From: Ascoidea asiatica
Taxonomy: Eukaryota; Ascomycota; Saccharomycetes; Ascoideales; Ascoideaceae
Assembly: GCA_001600695.1 (NCBI GenBank)
Contig: BCKQ01000002.1
Span: 992,001 to 1,056,000 of the forward strand
DNA: 64,000 nucleotides
Direction of reading: 5' to 3'
The translations under genes were made by a program, and so were the position numbers. This document shows, one piece after another, positions 49,013-59,691 of the stretch. The notes below the pieces were generated by a model. It was given only the letters and a program-made list of their open reading frames with translations. It did not search any database and was not told the DNA's origin. The stretch's first letter is position 1. The number at the start of each line of letters is the position of its first letter.

Positions 49013-50233
49013 TTTATTGATTATTATTATTTATAATTTTATTTATCTTAATCAACCTTCTTTTAATATATTTTTTTTGATCTAATAGGTATTTCAACTC
49101 ATTGATATATGATTTCATAGAAAAAAAATATTTTAAAATTTTTGAAAAATTAGTTTAACCACATTATTATCGAAGTACTTTTATCTATACGAAACTGAAT
49201 AAAAAGGATGAGAAACGATTTTGCACGTGATACTCATCAAGTTCCGCGGGAAACAAATTTTTTTTTTCGTCAAATAAATTCGTAAATTTGAACAAGAACA
49301 ATTTAAGGTTAAAAAAATAAAAAAAATGAAAAATAAAAAATAAAAAAATAAAAAGTTAGAAATAAAATGATTGTGAATAGTCCAGAACCACGGTACCAAT
49401 GGAGGTGGGAGTGAACAATCAGTGCCATCGCCACATTTTCCACAAAGTATGCATATTGTGCTCAATTTGAATTATGAGGCGAATGTTCTTAAAACATATT
49501 TTTCAGTCACATTTTAGAACTTGATGATTTTGAGACTGTTCGCTATAAATACAATCTATCAAAAGAAAAAATGCTGGCTAATCAACAAGAATAAACTATT
49601 CTTTTTCTTAGACTTTCATAAAAGAAATATATCAAACAAAATCTACTACAATTTCATATAACACCAATTGAACAAAAAAACGCAATATCTCATTAATCTT
49701 GAAAACTGAATTTAATAGATTCTTTGAAAAAATTGAATTTTGAAGATAACTTTTCTAAAATTTTATGTAAAAATGATTAAATTGACCACATATTTGGTGT
49801 ATAAAATGTATAAATTCAAGTGAAATATACTCAAACTACAAAAATTGAAATCTTCTTCTCAAAACTAACTTGATTAATTCAATTGATTTAACATTTGAAT
49901 TAAAAATAAATTTAAACATACTGTCAATGAATAAACAAAATAAGTTGAAGTAAATCATAGAATTCCAAATTCAGCATTTTTAAAAGATTTAACGTTACTA
50001 AAATTATTCTTTTAGATCAATTTTTCATTGTTTTCCTTACTTTAATTCTTTTTAAAGTTTTTATATTTTTGATTTCTAGTACGAAATGCGGTAAAGCTAA
50101 ATCAAAAATAATTTTCAAACTAACTGTACAAATTATAAATTTTTTCTAGTAAAATAATTGTAATATAGTATTTTAAAACCTGTAAAATAACAGATATAAT
50201 TTATAAAAAAAAGAATATATCAATGTTATTGTA
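49013..50233. promoter_or_regulatory. Divergent promoter region DYS1/GUF1
   Basis: It contains CACGTG at 49224-49229 and CCGCGG at 49244-49249, about 215-235 bp before DYS1. A reverse frame at 49181-49465 has a non-ATG start and low-complexity Phe/Leu runs and is rejected. The 49500-50233 part is AT-rich with no gene seen. Confidence 0.45.
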
Positions 50234-52324
50234 ATGTTAAAAAGGATATTTTCAAAATCCAGTCAACGGTTTATACAATTTAAATCAATATATCCAACTA
50301 TTTTTAATGATTCATCACCGTTAATTTCCTCCAATAGCTTTATAAATCAAAATTCAAATTTCAATCTAAGAAATGATTCTTATAGATATTATTCGAAGGA
50401 TATTTCAAAATCTACAAATAATAATACAAAATTGAAATCAAAATCCACACCAATAAAAACTATTACTTCAAATTCAAATTTGAAAGAAGATTTAAAACAA
50501 ATTGAAATAAATGAGAGGATAAAAAAAATACCGATTGAGCATTATAGAAATTTTTCAATAGTTGCACATGTTGATCATGGAAAATCAACTTTAAGTGATA
50601 GATTATTAGAAATAACTGGGGTTATAGAACCAGGATCAAATAAACAAGTATTAGATAAATTAGAGGTTGAAAGAGAAAGAGGTATAACAATCAAAGCACA
50701 AACATGTTCAATGCTTTATGTTTATAAAAATGAAGATTATTTATTATCATTAGTTGATTGTCCAGGTCATGTTGATTTTAGAGCAGAAGTTAGTAGAAGT
50801 TTTGCATCTGTTGGAGGTGCATTATTATTAATTGATGCTTCACAAGGAGTTCAAGCTCAAACTGTTGCAAATTTTTATTTAGCATATTCAATGAATTTAA
50901 CTTTAATTCCAATAATTAATAAAATTGATTTAGATGCAGCTGATATTCCAAGATCAATTGATCAAATTGAAAATTTTTTTGAATTACCAAAAGAAGATAT
51001 TATTTCAGTTTCTGCAAAAACTGGTTTAAATGTTGAAAAAATTTTACCATCAGTTATTGAAAAAATTCCTGCACCAATTGGAGATATTAATGAGAAATTA
51101 AAATGTTTTATTGTTGATTGTTGGTATGATTCATATCTTGGATGTATATTATTAGTTAGAATTATAAATGGTTTTTTAAAAAAAGGACAAAAAATTATGT
51201 CAGCTCATACAAGATTAAAATATGATGTAAAAGAAGTAGGTATAATGTATCCAGATAGATTAGAATTAGAAAAAATTCAAGCAGGTCAAGTTGGATATGT
51301 TGTTCCAAGTATGAAAGATTCTTCAGAAGCTATGATTGGAGATACATTTATGTTAGTTGGAGAAGAAGTTGAACCTTTACCAGGATTTGAAGAACCAAAA
51401 CCAATGGTATTTGTTGGAGCATTTGCAGCAGATGGAGTTGAATTTAATATTTTAGATGAAAGTATGCAAAGATTAGTTTTAAATGATAGAAGTGTAACTT
51501 TACAAAGAGAAACATCAAATGCTTTAGGACAAGGTTGGAGATTAGGATTTCTTGGTTCTTTACATGCATCAGTATTTAAAGAAAGATTAGAAAAAGAATA
51601 TGGAGCATCATTAATTATTACAGCACCTACAGTTCCATATAAAATTGTATATAAAGATGGAAATGAAAAAATAGTTACAAATCCAGATGATTTTCCAGAT
51701 GGAACTCTTAGAAATACTAATGTTGCAGATTTATTAGAACCATATGTTGAAATAATGTCAACATTTCCATCAGAATATGTTGGAGCAGTAATAAAATTAT
51801 GTGAAGCAAATAGAGGAGTTCAAACAGATATGCAATTTTTAAATACTGGACAAGTATTGATCAAATATCATTTACCTTTAGCTCATCTTGTTGATGATTT
51901 TTTTGGAAAATTGAAATCAACTACAAGAGGATATGCATCATTAGATTATGAAGAAGCAGGATATAAGTCTTCAGATATTGTTAAATTAGAATTATTAGTA
52001 AATGGTAAAGGAATTGATGCTTTAGCTCAAGTTATGCATAGAAGTCAAATTGAAAGTGTTGGTAGAGTTTGGGTTAAAAAATTTAAACAATATTTAAAAT
52101 ATCAATTATTTGAAGTTGTTATTCAGGCTAGAGCTAGTGGTAAAATAATTGCAAGAGAAACAATAAAGGCTAAAAGAAAAGATGTTTTAGCTAAATTACA
52201 TGCTTCAGATATTTCAAGAAGAAAAAAATTATTGGTTAAACAAAAAGAAGGTAAGAAACAAATGAAATCAATAGGAAATGTTACTATTCATCAGGATGCA
52301 TACCAGGCATTCTTACGTAAATAG
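50234..52324 (+). CDS. GUF1: Mitochondrial translation factor Guf1 (LepA/EF4)
   Basis: 696 residues. The first ~90 are Ser/Asn/Lys-rich with an amphipathic basic start ([13 protein letters not shown]), fitting a mitochondrial targeting signal. GTPase motifs: AHVDHGKST near residue 112, [22 protein letters not shown] and the SAKTG loop. LepA-specific C-terminal blocks: [20 protein letters not shown] and [25 protein letters not shown]. Guf1 binds mitoribosomes and aids translation under stress. S. cerevisiae Guf1 is 645 residues; the excess is in the N-terminus. Intact; no intron. Confidence 0.96.
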   Translation: MLKRIFSKSSQRFIQFKSIYPTIFNDSSPLISSNSFINQNSNFNLRNDSYRYYSKDISKSTNNNTKLKSKSTPIKTITSNSNLKEDLKQIEINERIKKIPIEHYRNFSIVAHVDHGKSTLSDRLLEITGVIEPGSNKQVLDKLEVERERGITIKAQTCSMLYVYKNEDYLLSLVDCPGHVDFRAEVSRSFASVGGALLLIDASQGVQAQTVANFYLAYSMNLTLIPIINKIDLDAADIPRSIDQIENFFELPKEDIISVSAKTGLNVEKILPSVIEKIPAPIGDINEKLKCFIVDCWYDSYLGCILLVRIINGFLKKGQKIMSAHTRLKYDVKEVGIMYPDRLELEKIQAGQVGYVVPSMKDSSEAMIGDTFMLVGEEVEPLPGFEEPKPMVFVGAFAADGVEFNILDESMQRLVLNDRSVTLQRETSNALGQGWRLGFLGSLHASVFKERLEKEYGASLIITAPTVPYKIVYKDGNEKIVTNPDDFPDGTLRNTNVADLLEPYVEIMSTFPSEYVGAVIKLCEANRGVQTDMQFLNTGQVLIKYHLPLAHLVDDFFGKLKSTTRGYASLDYEEAGYKSSDIVKLELLVNGKGIDALAQVMHRSQIESVGRVWVKKFKQYLKYQLFEVVIQARASGKIIARETIKAKRKDVLAKLHASDISRRKKLLVKQKEGKKQMKSIGNVTIHQDAYQAFLRK

Positions 52325-52694
52325 AATAAGAAGAGTTCAAATTGTAAATAAAAGAAAAAGAAAACCCTGTAAACTAGTAAATTATTATTAAATATATTAA
52401 TCATTTTGATCAATTGATTGTTTTTTTTTTTTATATGTAGCTGTTGACTTCGGATATGACAGTTTACCATCTCGAGTTTTCGGTGGTTCCGCGAGATGAG
52501 TAATAATAATAGTAATAGTAAATAGTTTCGTGGGCCCTCGTGAAAAACTCGTATTGTTCGTGTTCAGTCATCGACAATTCGAATCCACAAAGAAGTAATA
52601 TAAAAGTGTATCAGATTCCTTCTGGGTTTATTTTCTGTTTTCTTTTTTGATTGGACAGGAATAACAAGAAGTGAGAATATTCAAACTATTCAAG
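52325..52694. promoter_or_regulatory. SER1 upstream region
   Basis: 370 bp with a GC-richer centre (52440-52600) containing an inverted repeat CATCTCG (52468-52474) / CGAGATG (52492-52498), repeated CTCGT words and TGAGTAA near 52497. TGAGTAA is a poor match to the Gcn4 site TGACTCA, so amino-acid control is only a possibility. Confidence 0.4.
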
Positions 52695-53882
52695 ATGTCT
52701 GCAAGATCCTTAGAACGTCCAACTGCCCATTATTTTGGTGCTGGTCCTGCTATTATGCCAACCAGTGTATTAAAAGAAGCAGCTTATGACCTTTTGAATT
52801 ACGAAGGATTAGGAATTGGAGCTGGTGAAATTTCACATAGATCAAAACAAGGAACTGATATAATTAATCAAACAAAACAAAATTTGATTGATTTATTAAA
52901 GATTCCTGATACTCATGAAGTTTTTTTCATGCAAGGGGGAGGAACTACTGGGTTTTCTTCAATTGCAACTAATTTGGCTGCAAATTCTTTGATTAGAAAT
53001 GGAAAATCATCTAAAGCTTATTATATAATTGATGGAACTTGGAGTTTAAAATCTTTTCAAGAAGCTAAACGATTGGGAGTTAATGTTGAACCTTTATATA
53101 ATATTAAAGAACAAAATGGAAAATTTGATGATTATTTACCAAAGGATAAATCAGTTTTTAAAAATTTAAATCCAGAAGAAACTTCATATGTTTATTGTTG
53201 TTATAATGAAACTGTAAATGGTGTTGAGGTTCAATCAGTTTCTGATTTAGAATTAGATCCTAAAATCGAATTAGTTTCTGATATGTCCTCAGATTTTCTT
53301 TCAAAAGAAATTGATGTAAGTAAATTTGGTTTAATTTACGCTGGTGCTCAAAAAAATGTAGGTATTGCAGGTTTAACTATATATATAATTAAAAAAACTT
53401 TATTAAAATATCCAACTGATGAAGAACTAAAAACCGCAAATATCCCAATAACTCCAATTGCATTTCATTTTCCAACTGTAATTAAGAATAATTCTGCTTA
53501 TAATACAATTCCAATTTTTACTTTACATATCTTGAATTTAGTTACAAAAAGATTAATTGAAAATGGTGGTTTATCAGCTCAAGAAGATTTAAATAATTAT
53601 AAAGCAAAAATTTTATATGAAGCTTTAGATAAATATCCAAATTTATTTAATTTACCTGTGAAAAAACATGCAAGAAGTAAAATGAATGTTGTTTTTACTA
53701 TTAATGGTAATGGAAATGAAGAAAAATTTATAAAAGAAGCTGGTGAAATTGGTTTAACTGGTTTAAAAGGTCATCGTTCCGTTGGTGGTTGTAGAGCTTC
53801 GATTTATAATTCAGTTTCTAAAGAAAGTGTTGAAGCTTTAGTCAATTTTATAAATAAATTTGCTAGTGAAGCTTCTGTCTAA
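52695..53882 (+). CDS. SER1: Phosphoserine aminotransferase
   Basis: 395 residues from the ATG at 52695, exactly the S. cerevisiae Ser1 length. The frame is open eight codons further upstream but only to a GTG. Motifs: YFGAGPAIMP, GIGAGEISHRS, FMQGGGTTGFSSI, YCCYNETVNGVE, then YAGAQKNVGIAGLT with the PLP-binding Lys near residue 218, and a GHRSVGGCRASIYN end. It makes phosphoserine from 3-phosphohydroxypyruvate and glutamate in serine biosynthesis. Its stop is 41 bp from that of the convergent HUS1 gene. Confidence 0.97.
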   Translation: MSARSLERPTAHYFGAGPAIMPTSVLKEAAYDLLNYEGLGIGAGEISHRSKQGTDIINQTKQNLIDLLKIPDTHEVFFMQGGGTTGFSSIATNLAANSLIRNGKSSKAYYIIDGTWSLKSFQEAKRLGVNVEPLYNIKEQNGKFDDYLPKDKSVFKNLNPEETSYVYCCYNETVNGVEVQSVSDLELDPKIELVSDMSSDFLSKEIDVSKFGLIYAGAQKNVGIAGLTIYIIKKTLLKYPTDEELKTANIPITPIAFHFPTVIKNNSAYNTIPIFTLHILNLVTKRLIENGGLSAQEDLNNYKAKILYEALDKYPNLFNLPVKKHARSKMNVVFTINGNGNEEKFIKEAGEIGLTGLKGHRSVGGCRASIYNSVSKESVEALVNFINKFASEASV

Positions 53883-53923
53883 TTTAGCTTAAAAATGTTT
53901 TACTTTTCCATTTTAATTGAATT

Positions 53924-54976
53924 TTAATCATCAATAACACCACTAACATAATATACAACTTCAATTTCATCAGTATCATCAACAAAACAATGTAAAATAA
54001 TCACATTTGGTTCACACATTATTAAAACAATATTTTCACAAAGTTCACATATTTTTAAAGCAGATCTCCAATCTTTCAACTTTATACTTACTGTGACTGT
54101 TTTTAGTCTCTCAACAGCTATACTTTCAGTTCCATTTTTACCTTCATTCATTTCTATTATACTTCTACTTGGTTGTCTTATTAAACTTTGATATTCATTA
54201 TTTATAATTTTATCTGTAGTATCTTTAAAAACTTGTCCATTTTCAGTATTAACAAATCCTCCATATTCACTATCTTGAACAAGTAATTTTGAATTCCATC
54301 CTAATTTAACTTTTAAAAAATCTTCTTTCAAAATTAATTTTAAATTTCCATCAAAATCTCCAGATATTGTTAAAACTCTACAATTTTTAAATCTTTCAAT
54401 TCTTTTAAAAAGTGATAAAATATCTGTAGGTAATTTAAACATAATATCAACTGAAGAAACATCAGGTTCAATAATTTTTTCATCAGATTTTTGTTTTAAT
54501 AATCGTACAGGTATTTTAAAAGTATGATCTAAAACTGTATTTCCAACCATTTCATTATAAAAAATTGATAAATTTGCAATGTTTTTTAATTTTTTATTAT
54601 TTATTGCCTTTGAATTATTATTATTATCTCCATTATTATTATTATTGTTGTCATTTGCACCATCTGATTGCTTTGTTCGTTGTAACCTAATAGTCAATTT
54701 GTTGGAATTCACCTTGCTGAAATTCTTTAAAACTTGGTAAAATTGATCTAAATTACATTCCATACTTATTTGATTATTTCTAATTGATTCAACTTCATAT
54801 TCATCAAACAAATCAGATGAAATCCTTATCCAAATCTGAGGTTCATTTGTAAAAGATGAAATTATTATAAAGTGAGTTGATGTGAATCTCAAAACACAAG
54901 GTTTTCTTATTCCAATAATTGATCCAACAGTATTTTTGATACTTTCACAAGAACTTAAAATTAATTTTAGTTTCAT
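53924..54976 (-). CDS. MEC3: Hus1/Mec3-like 9-1-1 checkpoint clamp subunit
   Basis: 350 residues from the ATG at 54976; the frame is open 11 codons upstream but only to TTG. MKLKLILSSCESIKNTVGSI, then IWIRISSDLFDEYEVESI, NLDQFYQVLKNFSK and LTIRLQ follow the Hus1 N-terminal clamp fold. PDVSSVDIMFKLPTDILSL and SGDFDGNLKLILKEDFL match the second half. Hus1 (Mec3 in S. cerevisiae) is a PCNA-like subunit loaded at DNA damage to activate the checkpoint kinase. A poly-Asn insert near residue 110 and a loop near 240-280 are extra. The length is closer to Hus1 of other fungi than to Mec3 (474). Confidence 0.85.
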   Translation of the reverse strand: MKLKLILSSCESIKNTVGSIIGIRKPCVLRFTSTHFIIISSFTNEPQIWIRISSDLFDEYEVESIRNNQISMECNLDQFYQVLKNFSKVNSNKLTIRLQRTKQSDGANDNNNNNNGDNNNNSKAINNKKLKNIANLSIFYNEMVGNTVLDHTFKIPVRLLKQKSDEKIIEPDVSSVDIMFKLPTDILSLFKRIERFKNCRVLTISGDFDGNLKLILKEDFLKVKLGWNSKLLVQDSEYGGFVNTENGQVFKDTTDKIINNEYQSLIRQPSRSIIEMNEGKNGTESIAVERLKTVTVSIKLKDWRSALKICELCENIVLIMCEPNVIILHCFVDDTDEIEVVYYVSGVIDD

Positions 54977-55273
54977 TTTTAAAGATTTATTGCTTCTAAA
55001 TATATTCAATTTCTACTTCTATTAAAGAATTGATTGATTGATTGATTATTTTATTTGAAGTAAATAAAGTGTAAACACCCAATCTTGAACTTTTTATAAA
55101 GTTTCAAAGCTCAGAAATTCGGTGCGCTTTTGATCAAATCTCACCAGCAAGCAAAACTTGACAGATAATAAGTATTAAAAAAAATAAAACGATAAAATTC
55201 AGTTATTTCAAATCAAAGAAAAAGACAAAATAGTATAATAATACCTTTATATTTATGAAAACAAGAAATTATA

Positions 55274-58105
55274 ATGAAACTTAATTATTTCATATTATTT
55301 ATAAATCTTTTTGTTTTATTTTCTCCTTCAATTGCAGTCAAAGAGTATCTTTTCAAAAAATGTTCTCAAACAGGATTTTGTAATAGAAATAGACATTTTG
55401 CATCAAAGGTTTCAGAAGCTGAAAATTATGTCTCTAAATATTCCATAAAAGATGGATCAGTTGGTTTCAATAATCAGGAACCAAGAGTTTTTGGAACTAT
55501 CAGTAAAAAACTCAATGATAATCAATCAGTTGTTGATTTTGATTTCTCGTTATCTGTATTGGAGAATAATAGTTTAAGACTAAAAATCGACGAAAACTAT
55601 AGATTAAATGAAAAAAACTCAAACTCTGATATGATTAAAAAAGGTTTAAAATTCCAAAGATATAATGAAACGAGTAATTGGGCCTTGGAAGGTGAATTAG
55701 TCAAATCATCAAATTCGAATTTAAAATTTATTGAAGAAAAAAATATATTAATATATGGTGCTAATAATGAATATAAAGCAGTAATTTCAAATGATCCTTT
55801 CAAAATTGAAATTTTCTATAAAAGCGATCTTCAAATTATTTTAAATGACAGAAATTTCCTTAATATCGAACATTACAGAACTGAAGATAAGAATGATAAC
55901 TCGTTGAATCTTTCGTCAGAAGAATCTGATTTTGATATGTTTCATGATTCATTTAAAGATTCAAAAGGTGATACAATGCCATTTGGTCCAGAATCCATTG
56001 CTATAGATGCAACATTTAATGGATTTTCTCATGTTTATGGTATACCCGAACATGCTGATTCAATGTCACTTGAGGAAACTTCAGATTCAGAACCTTATAG
56101 ATTATACAATGTGGATATTTTTGAATATGAGACTCATAGCAAAATGCCAATGTATGGTTCAATCCCATTTATGATGGCCCATAAAAATGGTGTCTCTGCT
56201 GGTTTCTATTGGGTAAACGCAGCTGATACATGGATTGATATTCAAAAGACAACTAAAGATTTATTTGAAGGTATAAATAGTGATCAGAAAATATTTGCAA
56301 TGCAATCTGGATCAACAAAAACTCATTGGATTTCTGAAGCCGGAATTTTGGATATTATAATTATAATTGAAGAAACTCCTTTGGAAGTTAATAAGAAATA
56401 TGGGGAATTAACCGGTTTTGTTCAATTACCATCATTATTTTCATTGGGTTATCATCAATGTCGTTGGAATTATAATGACCAAGATGATGTTTTAACAATA
56501 AACAAAAATTTTGATAAATATAAAATTCCTTATGATACTATATGGTTAGATATTGAATATACTGATGAAAAAAAATATTTTACTTGGAAAAAAGAATTAT
56601 TTCAAAATCCTTCTGAAATGTTAGCAGAACTAGAAGTGACTGGAAGAAATTTAGTTGCAATCATTGATCCTCATATCAAAGACAATTATGAAGTATCAAA
56701 AGAAATTATTAAAAATAAACTAGCCATATTAAATTCAGATGGAAAAGGAGAATATCATGGTAAATGTTGGCCAGGAGAATCTATTTGGATTGATACTTTT
56801 AATCCTAAAGCTGTAAAATATTGGTCAACACTTTTTCAAAATTTCACTCAATTTTCCAATGATTCAACTAATCTTTATATTTGGAATGATATGAATGAAC
56901 CTTCAGTTTTTTCTGGACCAGAAACTACTTCACCAAAGGATTTATTAAGTTTTGGTAACTGGGAATTAAGATCAACTCATAACTTATATGGTCATACTTT
57001 AATAAAAGCCACATATAAAGCATTAATGGATAGATTTCAAAATAATAAGAGACCATTTGTTTTAACAAGATCATATTTTGCTGGAAGTCAAAAATATGCT
57101 GCAATGTGGTCTGGTGATAATATGTCTAAATGGGAATATCTCAAAATTTCAATTCCAGTTGCTTTAACTTCTGGAATATCAGGAATGCCTTTTACAGGTT
57201 CTGATGTTGGTGGATTTTTCGGTGATCCTTCAAGTGAATTATTAACTAGATGGTATCAAACTGGTATTTGGTATCCATTTTTTAGAGCTCATGCTCATAT
57301 TGATTCTCGAAGAAGAGAACCATGGATTCCTGGAGAACCATATACCTCAATTATCAGAGACGCTATTAAAATAAGATATTCATTATTACCTGAATTTTAT
57401 ACTAGCTTTTATGAATCAAGTAAAACTGGGTTACCAATTATGAAGCCATTATATTATGAGACTCCAGAAAATGAGGAAACATTTGATATAGATGATGAAT
57501 TTTTTATTGGTAATAGTGGAATTCTTGTTAAACCAATTACAGATGAAAATCCAGAAAATTTCAAAATTTATATTCCAGATGATCAGCCATATTATGATTT
57601 TGAAAATTTCAATAAATTAGAAAATAAAGGATATCATGAAATCACTGATTTATCTCTTTCTAAAATTCCAATTTTTATAAAAGGTGGTAGTATAATATCA
57701 AGAAAAATGAGACAAAGAAGATCATCAAAATTAATGAAATATGATCCATATACATTAGTTGTTACATTAGATAAACAGCAACACGCTAAAGGTAAACTAT
57801 ATATTGATGATCTTGAAACTTTTGACTATAAACTTAATGATGAATATATATTATGTGAGTTTGAGTTTAATAAAAATGAGATGAAGTCTAAAGTTATAGA
57901 ATATAAACCATTTTATGATGAATTAGATCTTCTTTTATTTGTTGAGAGAATAATAGTTGCTGGTTATGAAAACACAGTTCCTGACAGTGTGAAAATAACT
58001 CAAGATGGAAAAGAATGGGATGCAGAAATTATTAAAGAAGAAAATTATTTTGTGATTAGAAATCCAAAATTTTTGTTGAAAGATGCTTGGACTATTAAGT
58101 TTTAA
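55274..58105 (+). CDS. ROT2: Glucosidase II alpha subunit (GH31)
   Basis: 943 residues. Signal peptide (MKLNYFILFINLFVLFSPSIA), no retention signal, so it is probably held in the ER by the beta subunit. GH31 landmarks: GFSHVYGIPEHADS, FSLGYHQCRWNY, DTIWLDIEYTD, WNDMNEPSVFSGPE near residue 537 (Asp nucleophile), GSDVGGFFGDP and WYPFFRAHAHIDSRRREPW. It trims the two inner glucoses from N-glycans in the ER, feeding calnexin-type quality control and cell-wall glucan synthesis. Close to the S. cerevisiae size (954). A fully open, intronless frame. Confidence 0.97.
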   Translation: MKLNYFILFINLFVLFSPSIAVKEYLFKKCSQTGFCNRNRHFASKVSEAENYVSKYSIKDGSVGFNNQEPRVFGTISKKLNDNQSVVDFDFSLSVLENNSLRLKIDENYRLNEKNSNSDMIKKGLKFQRYNETSNWALEGELVKSSNSNLKFIEEKNILIYGANNEYKAVISNDPFKIEIFYKSDLQIILNDRNFLNIEHYRTEDKNDNSLNLSSEESDFDMFHDSFKDSKGDTMPFGPESIAIDATFNGFSHVYGIPEHADSMSLEETSDSEPYRLYNVDIFEYETHSKMPMYGSIPFMMAHKNGVSAGFYWVNAADTWIDIQKTTKDLFEGINSDQKIFAMQSGSTKTHWISEAGILDIIIIIEETPLEVNKKYGELTGFVQLPSLFSLGYHQCRWNYNDQDDVLTINKNFDKYKIPYDTIWLDIEYTDEKKYFTWKKELFQNPSEMLAELEVTGRNLVAIIDPHIKDNYEVSKEIIKNKLAILNSDGKGEYHGKCWPGESIWIDTFNPKAVKYWSTLFQNFTQFSNDSTNLYIWNDMNEPSVFSGPETTSPKDLLSFGNWELRSTHNLYGHTLIKATYKALMDRFQNNKRPFVLTRSYFAGSQKYAAMWSGDNMSKWEYLKISIPVALTSGISGMPFTGSDVGGFFGDPSSELLTRWYQTGIWYPFFRAHAHIDSRRREPWIPGEPYTSIIRDAIKIRYSLLPEFYTSFYESSKTGLPIMKPLYYETPENEETFDIDDEFFIGNSGILVKPITDENPENFKIYIPDDQPYYDFENFNKLENKGYHEITDLSLSKIPIFIKGGSIISRKMRQRRSSKLMKYDPYTLVVTLDKQQHAKGKLYIDDLETFDYKLNDEYILCEFEFNKNEMKSKVIEYKPFYDELDLLLFVERIIVAGYENTVPDSVKITQDGKEWDAEIIKEENYFVIRNPKFLLKDAWTIKF

Positions 58106-58228
58106 AGTGAATATAGGTATATAAAAAACAAAAAAATATGATACTAAATTTGGTTTTCAAAAAAATAAAAGTAAAAGAGGTAAACGTATAATCAATATAG
58201 TCATATCTTAAATATATGTTTCTTGAAG

Positions 58229-59290
58229 TTAATCAACTTCATTTGCATCATTTAAATCTGTATTGATTTCCGATAAATGCTTTGGTTGATCATCATCAAA
58301 ATCTATTTCATTTTCGGATTCATATAATATTTCTTCTTTTACAGGTCTTTTTGAAATACTTATGGTAACAATTACAGATAATGCAACAAGCAAAATACTA
58401 ACTATACCTCTCATTGTGAAAGCCCATCTTAAATTTTCTGCATTAAATTTAAATTCTGAAATTAATTTTGTATTTATTCTTGTTGTTAAATCTTGAATCT
58501 TATTTTTAATTTCTTTTTGTTGTAAAGAATTTTCAGTTTTATAATCATTTGTCGAAACTAATATTGAATTTTTACTTTTCATATAAAATTGATTTAATTC
58601 ATCTCTGACTGAACTGAATTCTCTTTGTAAGAAATTATAACCATTTTCTAATTCATTTAAATACTTTTCTCGATGTGATTTAATTTCAACTTGTAATTCA
58701 GATCTTGCAGCTTCAAATAAATATCTCTCATTTTCTAAATCTGTACTTGGAACTTTTCCTTCTAATTGAGTTATCATATTATATTTAATATTGTAAAGTA
58801 TAACAGCCAAAAGAATATCTGATTGTTCAGAAGTAAAACCAGAAGAATGAAGTTTATCATAAATCATAAAAGTATCAACCATTATATGATCATTTGTAAT
58901 TCCAATTGAGTCTACAGTTGGTTTTATTTCAATTATAGGATTGATTCCCATTGAAGGCTGTTCATTATTATTCTTTTGCAGTTCATTTTCTTTAAGCTGA
59001 TCTTGACTTTTAACTATATCTTGTTCATCATAAATATCACTACTGATTTTGATTGGAAAATGCTCTTCAATCAGTTTTTTCTCAAATTCCTTATCTTTTA
59101 ATGCAGTTGTAATACTTTCCTCTCTTCTTGCTTTGAATTCTTTATCAAATGCTTTAGATATACTGGAATTATATCTTATATTAACAATTCTGGTTCGGGG
59201 AGGTAGTACAAAAGGTTTTATTTTGAACCCAATCAATTTCCCAGTCAAACCTTCTTTCAATAAACAACCAACTTTTATTCTAGACAACAT
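58229..59290 (-). CDS. Mitochondrial DUF1640 protein (FMP32/YLR283W/MCUR1 family)
   Basis: 353 residues from the ATG at 59290; seven more upstream codons lead only to GTG. The N-terminus is basic and Arg/Ser-containing (MLSRIKVG, later TRIVNIRYNSS), fitting mitochondrial import. The domain starts with DTFMIYDKLHSSGFTSEQSDILL near residue 140, then LENERYLFEAARSELQVEI and a long coiled coil, and ends in a membrane span at about 293-312 (GIVSILLVALSVIVTISI) with a short acidic tail. The family includes animal MCUR1/CCDC90B and yeast Fmp32 and YLR283W. Molecular role in yeast is unclear. Which yeast paralogue it matches cannot be decided by eye. Confidence 0.82.
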   Translation of the reverse strand: MLSRIKVGCLLKEGLTGKLIGFKIKPFVLPPRTRIVNIRYNSSISKAFDKEFKARREESITTALKDKEFEKKLIEEHFPIKISSDIYDEQDIVKSQDQLKENELQKNNNEQPSMGINPIIEIKPTVDSIGITNDHIMVDTFMIYDKLHSSGFTSEQSDILLAVILYNIKYNMITQLEGKVPSTDLENERYLFEAARSELQVEIKSHREKYLNELENGYNFLQREFSSVRDELNQFYMKSKNSILVSTNDYKTENSLQQKEIKNKIQDLTTRINTKLISEFKFNAENLRWAFTMRGIVSILLVALSVIVTISISKRPVKEEILYESENEIDFDDDQPKHLSEINTDLNDANEVD

Positions 59291-59691
59291 TTTTTCCTTC
59301 ACTTCTATCACTTTATGAACTCGATTTACAATTGTAGTTTCAAATATAACTATAAATTCAATTATAACTCATCTCTTTCTTTGAAATAAATCCAGTTTTG
59401 CCATTGTAATAAAATAAAAGCAGATCAGTTACTATGTTGGGAAATTATAAATGCTATCTCCGAGGGCACTAACCGAGAATGGTCGCGTGACCGAGGAAAA
59501 TTATTTTTGTTCTTTTTCAATTTATTCACTTTCAGCTGTCTCTGGTGAAAGAAGAAAAGAAATTGAATAAATTTATATTAAACTAAATGAAGAATAAAGG
59601 ATTATAAAATAATTGATAATCAATCTCAACTGTATTATATTTATACGATATCATTTGCTTTATATTAACAAACCAACTAAAGAAATCAATA
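59291..59691. promoter_or_regulatory. Divergent promoter region, DUF1640 gene/NPA3
   Basis: 401 bp. A GC-richer core at 59455-59500 contains CCGAG words and GGTCGCGTGACC, a 4-bp-arm palindrome around GCGT. No gene seen. Confidence 0.4.

Noticed and set aside
49181-49465. 94-codon reverse ORF with Cys-rich start
   Set aside because: Non-ATG start and a long Phe/Leu low-complexity middle from A-rich sequence.
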